Position numbers and translations under genes: made by a program. This document shows positions 32,201 through 44,200 of a DNA stretch of 64,000 bases, piece by piece; positions within the stretch are counted from its first letter, which is position 1, and the number at the start of each line of letters is the position of its first letter. This DNA is from Symsagittifera roscoffensis. Lineage: Eukaryota > Xenacoelomorpha > Acoela > Convolutidae. The notes beneath the pieces were generated by a model, which saw nothing but the letters and a program-made list of their open reading frames with translations, had not been told where the DNA came from and made no database searches. The stretch spans positions 59,474,129 to 59,538,128 of the forward strand of contig NC_087062.1 in assembly GCF_963678635.1 (NCBI RefSeq). The letters run 5' to 3'.

Positions 32201-35200
32201 TACTTTACAGTGGTAAAATATCTAATTTATCCAATCATAAAATGTAGTTTAGATCAGGTTCCACCCATCCGGGTTTTACAGAGTTTTTTAGAATAGTCTT
32301 TCTGCAATTCAAAGGATGGATGATGGACGTTGGTATTTGGCGAACATCATATTTCTTCTGGGTTCTCTTGTTAGAGGAGTTCCAGGTTCAATCGTTGTGT
32401 CTTCTCATGACAACGACTGGGTTTTCGCAACAAACTCAAATCTGATTTCAGAATGGTTGGCTATGACAGGTTTTTCCGTTTCATGTACAGAACTTCTTTT
32501 GTGTTTGACCTTGTCTGGGAATGGCGTGGAGATTGTGCGTGGAGGGGATGCCTGGTTACTCGGATCTGTACGTATACTTGAGCATCGAGGTGGTCATTGG
32601 TCTAGTTCAATGAAGTCCTTTTCTGCGAAGTCAAGTCGTACTCTAAATCCTTTGAGTTGTGATTGTGGGCGGCATATTGATTGTGGTTGGCCATTCTTTT
32701 TCGAGTGTAGTGGGGTCATTTTGTCTTTGGATGTTCGTCTTTGGTGTTGTATGCTGATCTATATACTGCAAGGTATAATTTACATTTATAAAATTTTTAT
32801 TAGTTTGGTGTTTTAATTATGATTTTGGTTAGTTGTTTTCAGAAAAGCTTTTTGTTTTAGTTCGGTTATTTTGAAGAGTTACTCACCCTTGAGTACCTCT
32901 TATTAAAAATAGAAGTGTGGTCACAAAGCGTGGATGTAGCGCGGTGGGTTAGGCCGGCTATAGAGCATGCTCAGGACGTCCTCTCTGGTGGGTTAGGCCA
33001 GGAGTGGGAGTATGATTTCGTGCGGTTTTTGTGAGAGGTCCTGTTATGTGATAACGTTTTATGTTGGGTTTATTGTGGTTTTTCTTATGTTTCGTTGGTT
33101 GTGTCCTTTTTTCAAAAATCAAATTGTTTTTGGTATGGGTTTGTCTTTCGACTTTTTTGTGTTTTATTATTTCTTTCTTAGACTTTATAATAGTCTTCAA
33201 AAGAATAAATTATCCAGTTTTAAACTGGGTTAATCCGGTTTGGGTACCGTTGGTTTCCTTTTCTTAGTCATGCTGTTATTTTATGATTTGTTGTGTTTAG
33301 TAAGCTGCATTGGTTAGTTTTGTTTAGTATATAATTCCTTTCCAACCGGGTTAAAGAAAAGTTTGAAACTTGTTATCGTGTGTTAGAGTTGTTGAGTGTG
33401 AAAACTTGAAACTGAAATTCATTATTTTAAACAATTCTTCGTGGGCGAGCTGAGCGAGTTTGGATAGAATTTTTGTGCGAGTGAATGAAAATATCAAAAG
33501 GTTAGTACTGCATTTTCGTTTTATCAATTCACTACATAGAATTCAATTTTACTGCTAGTTTTTGGGAAAAATTAAGTTACAAATTTTCATCATTATTAGA
33601 TTTACTGCTTGTGGGGAAACAATTTATAAATTAATTTACTACATTGGTATGAATTTTATTTAAATTAGCTTGTGCAAAATATTAATAGAGTTTTGAACAA
33701 TTTGAAGAAGTTTTCTATTTTTGATTTTTCTTTTGTGTATTTTGCAGATGATCGTGGGATGAAGACTAAAAATCTAAATAAGACATGGATAAAGAATGGT
33801 TAGTGTTTTGTTTTAAGTTTATTAGTTAAGAATATATATAAATTATACTTACCTGTTAGTCGTCGGGGAAAAAACCATGGGGGAAGATGTCGTGTATTAT
33901 GTCGGAATTTGTTAGTAATTTTGCTAGTATGCGAATGATGTTTTTAGTTTGAAGCAGTGGCCAAAGCAATTGAAGTGCTTTAATGGTTTTTAGTTCTTCA
34001 GTGCCAACTGCAAACTCATAAGGTGTGTTTTGGATGAGATTATATAATTTGTGATTATATTTAGTGTTGTGGATGAATTCTAATATGGGGATTTCTATAG
34101 GTTGAACAAATTCATGTGGGATAAGGAAGGGTCTGGATTCTTCTGCGTTGAAGGTCTTTGTGATGGGACAAAAAATATACATTTGGGTTATGGGATCATA
34201 ATTGCGAAGAATACCGTGAAGGTTAGTATCTTTGATGCAATATGTGAAATTAAGAAAAAATGGTGTAGTGTATTTAGAGTTAATAAATTGAAAACGATGG
34301 TGTGGTTGTCTTGATGGAGTGTGTAATTCAAAGTGATTTTGTATGAAGCGGTAATATGTATATGTGTGGGTTTGTTTAGTGTGTAACATAATGTCGTGTG
34401 AGCAGTGCAAATCTCGTTCATGTGGTGCAAGGAAATGAAAGGTTAGTGAAAATAATGGAAATTTTTCTTTAAAACTTTTGTAAGCTTGTGTGTCGGTTAG
34501 TGCTTCTGAAATGATGTGGTCAAAGTTGCGATCAAATATATTGAGTGTAAATACATATGGTGTTTTAATGAAGAATTTTTCTGTGATTTGTGGGTTAGCG
34601 AACCGATCATCATCTAAAAATTGGTCTTGGTTAGTTCGGATGATGTTATGATCGTAATATTCTAGCGTATATTCGTTAGCTCGGGGTGCAGTGTATGTTT
34701 TTAGTGACTTTTTATATCCGATGTAAGTAAATTGTCTATGTGTTAGTGGTGTAGTGAGTCGATATAGCATATTTTGATGTCTTTCAATATCGATGTGAGT
34801 ATTAGATAAAGGTAGGCAAAGGGGGTTAGTAAAATGATAATATGATGTCCAATGGAGTGTAGGCATTAAAACGTGTTCGTCTACAAAATTACGCGTTTCG
34901 TTAGTGTCGTTAGGGGTGTTTAAAGTATATTGTGGAAATGAAGGTAAGGTGATTGCTAAAATTTCTCTCGTGTTAGTGTGATTTGGATGATTAATATATT
35001 CACGGGCTGTTCCTGGTTTTGTTGGAAATGGATGGTTTAGGAATTTTCTTTTGAAAGTGCGGTAAGCTCTACTAGTGTTAATTGATGATTCGGTGGATGT
35101 GGATGATGGTGCTAATGATGCGGTATAAGCTGAAGAGGGTGTAGGGGTAGGTGGGTTTGATGATTCTATGGTTGATGAAATCTGGTTTATAGTTGAGGTG

Positions 35201-38200
35201 TCAAGGTGGAAGGGTTGTTGTTGTAAGGTGATAAAATTATCTAGTTCTTGGGAGATTTGGGGGGTGTCTGGAGAATTGGATGATCGGTCTGAATGAAGTG
35301 AAGAGTAGGTTGGGGTAACTTGTGAAGCATAGGAGGGTGTAGAAATGGATGGGAGTGGGTTATTTGGTGGGATTGGTTCAAAAAAGGGGGTTTCGAAAAA
35401 ACTGAGGGATTGGTTTGAAAATTATTGGATGGAGATGGTTCAGAGTCTGCAAATTCATCAGGGGTTTCAATATCTGGGTTATTGAGTTGTGAGATGGAGT
35501 ATAAAACTGAGATGTGTGAATTAGTGTCTGAATTCATGCCTGATGTTATAGTATTGGTTGGAAAATCGGGTGGCGGGAAAGCAAAAAGTGGAATTATTGT
35601 AATTGGAGTGTTGAGGTTGGTTGGGTGGGAATTTGAGCGGTGTAGGGATCCAAGTTGTCGGCTCATCGTGGGCTAAAAAAATTGTTATTTTGAGACTGAA
35701 AAGCAGTTGTATGTGGTTGTTCTATAATTTGTTCATATGTATTTTCATCTAGTGAATTGTGTGTTACTATACGTTGAATGGGGCTTTGTGATATGGTTGG
35801 TCTGAAATTTGGATTATGTGTTATTGCTAAATTTCGAAAATTTCGTGGGACTAGTGATAATGGATGGTTATGTGATAGGGGTGGTAACTGTGGTGCTGTA
35901 GGTGTAATGTCTACATTGTTATGTTCTTCGTCATATGTGTTCTGTCTTGTTGCTATTTTTGTGTTGTATTCTTTTATTTGTGCGCCTAAAAGAAATTTGT
36001 TTATTGATGATGAAAAAATTCCAAAAAATCCTGCAAATAGGATGCGTGCTACACTTGCTTGTCTATTTACTTGTGTGTGTATAGCGCATGTATTATAGAT
36101 TCCTTTTAAGAGTGAGAAAAGAAATCCTATAAAGTTAAACATTGCGTATAAAATATCTAATTTTTCTAAGATGTAATAGGGCCATCCTAGAAAATCAAGA
36201 ATTTCATTTTTGAGTGTAACAAAGCTAAAAATATTTATAGGTGAGATATCTTGTGGTCGGTATTTTTCACCGTTGAGATATATATAGTCTTTAATGTCTT
36301 TAAAATATCCGCTATAATCTTGCGTATAAATATCTGCAAATCCTGCTGTTTCGGCAAGTTTGCGTAAGTTTTGGTCAATTGATTGTCTTTGTATAGTGTC
36401 CATTTGTGTTAATAATTCTTGGAATTGTTGTGTTCTAATGTGATGTTGTATATCGGATTTTGAATATATTCCAATTGATTGTAAGTCAATATTTGGGTTT
36501 CGAGCAATAGCTCTAATGCTTTCAGGTGAAAATTTTTTGAGTGATTGCATTAATGTGGGATATGGGGTAAGAAGGTAATATTTATCTTCATCAGGGTTCA
36601 GTTGTACTACATTGTGGCTATTTTCTGATCCACATGGGACTGCGGTATCCCAGAAATAGGTTCGTCTTGAAAGTGTGTCAACGAAATGTACTTTATTCTT
36701 ATAAAAGATAGGGATTCTTTTATAGCATCGTTTATCTTCAAAAACATATAGTGGTGATACTTTTTTGGTACAGGTATAAAACCATAAAATGTTTCCTTCA
36801 TAGTCTAAAAAATTTGATCTATTGCCTGATAATAAATATCCTGCGTAGGGTATTTTTAATACTGCTAGTGCAAGTGATTGTAGAATTTGTGTTCTTTCTA
36901 ATTCGCATAATTGGTGAAGTGTTTCTAATTCGGAGAGTGACATTTCTTGAAAAATGCGGCTAATTGTGTAGTCTAATTTCATATCTAGGTGAATATCATA
37001 GTGGATATTACCGAAATATGTAGTATTCATTAGTGATAGTTCTTGTAAACGTGTGCTTCTAGTGTCATGGGGTTTGAGATGTCCACCAGGTTGACGTTTA
37101 CTTTTTTGAAAATTAACTGGTATATATGATGTTCCTTCGTTTGGAGGATGACCTGTGGCATATGGGTCGATTTTTATTTTTCCAGTGGTCATGTCGAATC
37201 CTTTTTCGTATTCAACTAATATTTCAGAGTATTGTGTTTTGTGAAGTGGGTTTCTGTATTTACAAGCAAGTTCTGTTTCTTGATATATTTGAAAACGTGT
37301 CAATTTATTTTCTATATTGGGTATGTTCCTAAAATTAGAACTTTGTTTTCGTGATGGGTTTACTTGTTCATATGGAATTGATTGTATAAAATATTTTTCG
37401 TGAAATTTTATCAAACGAGCGTGTATTTTTGCTACTTGAAATGTTGTACATGTGTCTTCGGGGAACCAAACAATTGTTGCTTGTGTTCGTGTTGTAGGCT
37501 CACAATAACCTTGATCGTTTTTACAAGGTAATCTAATTCCTTGATAGATCATTGTGTTGTCAGATAAATCGCGTGTGAGTTGTATTTTTTCGAGTTGTAT
37601 TTTCCAATCGAAAAACATTATTTCTTGATATCCTTTATTTTTTGTGTCTGCTTTGCAGTTTGATGGGTTATTTATACCAATATGTGGTATCCAGTGTTTA
37701 TCGTGTATGTCATAAGTTAATCTTCCGTGTGCACCGTTGTATGGGTATTTTTCGTCTAGTTTTATATGTCCTTGATATCTTTCAAGTTCTGCTTGATGTA
37801 CAGAATCTGAAAAAACTTGGAAATATACTAACTTTCTATCTGTGTTTTTATTTTTTGTGATATTTAGTCGGAGTAACTCGTTTTTACAATCTTCGGGATT
37901 GAGATGTAAAAGTCGTTCGATATTACTCTGGTAGAATGATTCGTGGTCAAGTCGGTTTTTATTTCCATTTGAGACTTGTGAACAATGTACTTTCTTTTCA
38001 GAAAATGTTGCTGTGAATTTATATCCTATAACTGTTGTTGCTCGTGCTTTTGAATAAAGTGTCGCTATTACATTTGTTGTTTCTATGGCTTGTGGTTCTG
38101 TTTCGCATTGTGTTACTTGATTTATTGCATATTTGTGTAGTGTTTTTTGTTCGTTTTCTTCACAATCGTAATGTGTTACTAATAAATCTTGGGGTCCTGT

Positions 38201-41200
38201 GCGGGGGGAAGGGTTTATGTTTTGATTGGGGGTTTCTAGAAAAAAGAGTTGGAGAAAAATTAATATTTTTAGAATATACATGTGTATGATAATCCTGAGT
38301 ATGGGTTATAAAATGTGATGTAACCAATTGTCTTTTTGGTATATCTGTCGTATTTGTATATTACTTCAGTTGTTATAAAGGGTGGTGGTAGGGATTGAGC
38401 TGTTTTATTTGGTGGATTTAATGGATAGGGATGTTGAGTAATGTTGTTTAATTTAACCGTGATTTCAAATTTTAATTGTAGACTATTTTGTTGGAGTATT
38501 TGGATGTTATGATCACGAATGTCTTCGTGGATGTCTTGTCTATATTGTAGTCGGTTTAGTGCCCAGTTGTGGAGTCGGTTACTTTCTAGGTGTTGTCCAA
38601 ATAATGGTGGAGGTGCTGTGAATGTATTCCAGTCTAGTCTTAAAGGAATATTTGTTGATGATTGTTCTCGGTATCTAGCGTCGAGGTTATTTGGGAAATT
38701 GAAATTAAAAGGTGTTGGTGAAATCTGGCTGATTGATGGTGTTGATGGTAATGATAATGTTTCTGGTAGTGATGAGGATGTTGTTGTATCCGTAGAAATA
38801 TCTATTGGATCATTGATTAAATTTGGTTCACCTTGTGTGAATGAATGTGTTGTCCAGTATGGTAGTCGTGATGTTTGGTTTGTAGGGTTAAAGGGATTTT
38901 CACGTATTTGTTCAGATGTTGGTGTTGAACCTAAGTAATCTGATGGTAGGCTTGAGGTGCTACGTTGTGAAAGAAGCGTAGGGGTTTCTGGTAATATACC
39001 GATGGGGTTTTCTGGAGTATTTTGTGATGGGGATTGGGGTATATCAAAATGAACTCGGGGAGTTTGATAATTTCTGTTTCGTCGAGGATGTATAATTTGT
39101 CTATTTATTTCGACTGTGTTTTGATTTTGACTAGGATTTCGTATTCTACTTAATTCTTGTGGTAATGTTGGGTATAAGTTATATGTTGGTTCACTTAGAG
39201 GTGCTTGTCGTTGAACTGGTTCTAGTGGTTCTGATAAGCGAGCGTGTCGTTCTTCAAAAGTATATGGGTTATCCTGAAAGGAAATTCGTGTAGATGTTTG
39301 GGGGTTTTGGGTAATTGAAGGTGGTGTTGGGTTTTCTTGGGATGATGTCGGTGAAGACTGACTGTGTGATTGTTGGTTAGCAATTTTTGATGGTTTTTTA
39401 TTTACTCTTTAGTGGAAAAATTTATGTTTATTGTAGTATTCTTCTAGAAAAAGAATTAGGAGGATTGTTGCTACGGCGAATGTGATGATTGCTTTCTTTA
39501 TACATTTGCATATTGTCAAGATGAGGGATGATAGAAATGTTATAAAAATTACAAATAATAAGAAAATATCTGTTCTACTAAAAATGGTTCGTATCATTTA
39601 GATAAGTTTTGTGAATCGTACCTGTAGATATAGTCAATAGCTTTTGAAAGCTGGAGGTATAGTTCAAATATGGAATAGAAAATTTAAAAAACATTGCAAA
39701 AAATGATTAAGATTATTACAAAAGATTCGAAGGTATCAAAAAGAAATACGAAGAAAAGTTTAAAAATTGTGAAAAAGTTTGCGAGAATGTTTAGAATTAT
39801 GGTAACTGGTCGAGAGAAGAGCATTTAAGAAATGGCTTCTCGATCGAATATTTTTTGTTGTTTGAGGCAATTTTCAAGTGTGGTCGAATTATTTATTGGT
39901 TTTTTGACAAGTGGGTCGAGTTTTGTGAAAAATTGTTGGGGGCAAATTTTATGGTGATCGGGAGGTCTTCTTTGTCTTTATTTTTATTTGTCAAATGATC
40001 TGGGGTATTTTTGAGATTTTTATACTTTAGGCTAATTAAAATGGTCGTTCTTTTACTTTAGGCTAATTTAACATATTTGTTTTGGGGATATTTGAGGTCT
40101 GAGTTGGGGAAATATTGTTGATCTTTGGGTTATTAGATAAGGGAGGGTTATGATATTATGGGTATATTTATTTTAGTTGTCAAGTTGGAGTGGTTTGCTT
40201 ATTTTTGACCTGGAGGTCGCAAAGTTATAGTTAGAGATATGCCTGGAGTTTTATATCGTTCGTCTAGTTGATCTGTGTTAGAGTTAGAGAAGGTGACGGA
40301 TTTGATGAATCCTATTGGCTAATTATGAACTAGAATCGTTGCGTGTTTGTCAGCATGTTATTTTGAAAAATGAAAGTTCAAAATATTTCAGAGGTGGAAA
40401 AATTATGAAATATAATGTTAAAACTGTTTTTGAAATTCGACTTTCTTTAATATTTTAGATTGTGGAATGAATGTTTTATAGTTTTTTCTTGGTTGATTTC
40501 TAAGTCGTGATGACTCTCTATGTTCTGATTTGTCGATTTGTTCTTGGGGTTTTATTTTTTCTGTCATTTTTCTATTTTTTCTTTCTTTTGGAGGTGTATT
40601 TTGATCTAGCTATTTTGTATTGCTTTTCGTTGTGGTTGATTTTTCATTTTGGTTTTCGAGGTGAATGTCATTTTGTTCTTTTGGTTTATTTTCCATTTGT
40701 GGGTTATTTTGAATAACTTTTAAACCTGTGAAAGAATATAATTGAGTTAGTTCGCGTAGTGCGTATTCTTTTGGGTAATAAGGTAACAGGTTGTTTCGAT
40801 GTTGAACAATTTCTTTTTTGTCTGAGTCGGTGATTTTATATGTGACGTCAGTGGGTTTGGCAATTATTTGGTATGATCCTTTACGAAGGGGTTGTAATTT
40901 TTTAGAAATTCCTTTTTGAGTGTTAAAATTGGGTATTAAAACAAATGTTCCAATTTTTAAATCTGAGGCTGGTGTAAAGCGTGAATTTATTTGTTCATTA
41001 ATGTTTTGCCTTTGTAACATTTTTTTTGTTACTTTTTGGTAAATTTCATTGTGTTTTTTATCTCTGTTTAAAATCCATTCGGTGTGTGTACCGGAGGCTA
41101 ATTTAAGAATTTGTGGGTGATGAAAATGATCTTCATCGTGTGTGTGTAGAGGTAGGTTATAACATTTTGAGTCTTTATTCGGTTGACAATAACTTTGTGC

Positions 41201-44200
41201 ATTTTTATGAGAGTTTGCTGTAAACATAATCGGTTTGCGTGGCTTTTGATTAAAAACCATTTCATATGGTGACATTCCTAGAGTTGTCGTGATTTGTGAA
41301 TTATATGCTAAGGGAAATAGTTTTGCATCTGCTGACCATTCGGTGTATCTTGTATCATTTCCATTGATGATACATCTAAGATATTCTTGTAGTGAACGGT
41401 TCATACCTTCGACTAAGCCGTTTGTCCAAGGTAGTTGAGATGTACGTGGTTTGTGTTTGATGTTATATAAATGACATAGTGTGATGATTTCATTATTTAT
41501 GAATTCTGTACCGTTGTCTGTAACTAAAATTTCTGGTAGTCCGAATTTAGCTATCCAGTGTTCATAAAGTGTTGTGTAAGCATAATAAGCGTTACAATGT
41601 GGTACTGGGTTAAGTGCTACATAATGTGTAAATGCGTCAACAATTACCATAATGTAGGAGTTTCCTTCGGATGATGGTGAAATTGGTCCTTTTGTATCAA
41701 ATGAAATACGGTGGTTAAAGTACAAACTTTGTCCTTTAAAATCTTGTTTTTGAGCTATTTGTTTTTGATTTGGATAAGGTTTATTTAGCTGACATACTAT
41801 ACAATCATTGCATAGTACTTTTATCCAAATTGGTGCATTTGGAAAATAAAAGTTTTGTATGAAATTTGAATATGTTTTCTCTGATCCAGAGTGTCCTTTA
41901 ATATTTTGTGTATGCGAAATATTAAAAGCTATAAGAATCGTACTTAAAGGGAGACAGGGAACTGTTGATTCATTTAATTTGTATTCTAGAAGGTCTGTGT
42001 TTTCATTAATTGTTGTATTATTAAATTTTCGAAAGTATCGGAGGAGTGTTTTATTTCCTATAATAGTTGTATCTGCCTTGACGGGTTTAGTTTTATATTT
42101 GTGCCATGATTTTAGTTGTCTAATTACTGGGTCAAGATTTTGATATTGTTTCAAAGTATTAATTGTAATTTTATCTGTTGGGGGGAGAAAAATGTTTTTA
42201 ATTTCTAATTGAGATAAAGGAATTGTATCAAGTGGGTCATGGAGATCAAAAACTTGATTTATTGTGTATTTTGAATCGTTTGTTTGTGGTCCTGATAAAT
42301 TTATTTTATCAATTAGATTTTCTTTTTCAATTAATGGAAAAAGGTCTTTTTTATGTGGATATTGTTTTACTCTTTTTTGTTGTGTGTTATTTTTTATCCA
42401 TTGTGAATATGGAATTGGTTTAAAAGTTGATGTTCTAAGTAGATCAACTTCGTAGTGGTTATTTTGGCAATCTAAATAAAGTGGGAAGTGTTGTAAATTA
42501 TTTATTTGTGATTGTTCAACGTCAGTTTTTACTGCATATTTGCATTCTAGTCGGGTGATGTTTCGTTTTCTGCAAGGTAGAATTTTATATTTTTGGGTAT
42601 TTCAACTGTAGTTTTACGTGTAAGTAATTCAGGTGGTGTATTTCGACTTAATGTGTCTGGTAATGCAAGATTCTTTCCTGCTGTCCAAACTATATGTAAG
42701 TTTGGGAATTTCATTAGAATTAATTGAAATCTATAAACTCGGTGATTTGGATTGGATTTTTGTGTAAAGAGAAAGATGATTGGTTTGTGATCTGTAAATA
42801 GAACTGTTGGATGTTTTGATCCAAGTATCAGAAATTCATATTCTGTTAGTGTATATATTATGGCTGTACATTCTCTCATTAGAGTTGAGAGTCGTAGCTC
42901 TGCTTGAGTGAATAATCGAGAATTTGCTGATATAAGGTTCATTTTGTTTGTACCATTGTGTGATTGTAATAATGATGCGCCGATGCCAAAATTCGAAGCG
43001 TCGCACATTGCATAGAATGGTTGATTTGGATCTGGAATTGTATTCGAAATTTGTTCAGTTAAGAGTTTTTTAATTTCTTCAAATCGTGCTTGATGTTCTG
43101 TGTTCCATTCAAAATTATTTTGTTGTCTAAGTATATTATAAAAAGGTCTTAGGTATAATTGCATTTTATAGACATATTTGCTTAAAAAGTTTAACATTCC
43201 AAGGAATTCTTGGATTTTCTTTTTGTTTGTTGGTGGTTGGAGCTTCTGAATAGCATCAATGCGTGATTTTAATGGAGTGATTGTTTTTCTTTCTATATTA
43301 TGTCCTAAGAATTTAACTCGTGTTAAAAAGAAGTGTGATTTATCGGGGGCGGCCTTCAGATTTTCGTTCTGAAGTATTTTGTGATAGTGTTCTAAAACTT
43401 TAAACATTTCTTCTTTTGTCTGTGATTGCATACAAACATCGTCTAAATAAGTGATTGCGTTTTTCTTGAGTATTAGTGGTCTAAAAATTTTGCTCATAAA
43501 AGCTGAAAATGCTGCTGGTCCTATGGATATTCCATAGAATAGGCGGTTGAATTCATATTGCTGGTTTCCAATAACAAATTGTGTTAAGCGTCGTGATTGT
43601 TCATCTAGTGGCATTTGGTTATATGCACTATTCATATCTGCGGTTGTAAAGTATTTTCCGTTTATTTTTGTTAAAATAACTTGTATTGGTTCAATAGGCC
43701 AATTGCATTTTGATTCGTCTATTAGTGAATTAAGATATCTAGCGTCTAGAACTATTTTTAATGATTCTCCTTTTGCTAGGATGATAACAGGGTTGATAAA
43801 TGTGTTACCTTTTGGTTGTTCTTCTTTGTTTACCGGTGATATAATCTTGTATTGTTCTAAAATGTCGAGTAATCTGTTCACTTTATCGTGTAAATGAATT
43901 GGTACTTTACTTGCTCTTTGTTTTTTGAAAACTGCGTCTGGTTTTAATGGGAGATGTAGTGATGAGCTGATTTTGCCAACATCAAATTTGGATGTTGCAT
44001 AGACTGATGAATATTTTATTAGCTGTTTGGCTAATTTATCAAATTCGTCTTGTGTTATTTGTGAGTGTTGGAAGTTAAACATTGTTAAAAATTTCTGTTG
44101 ATTCTCTGTATAGATATTCATGTTGAATCTTGGTTTGAAATATGGGGTTTTTGTGAAATAATCTGTATTTTTTTTTCATTACTTATTATATTATTTATGG

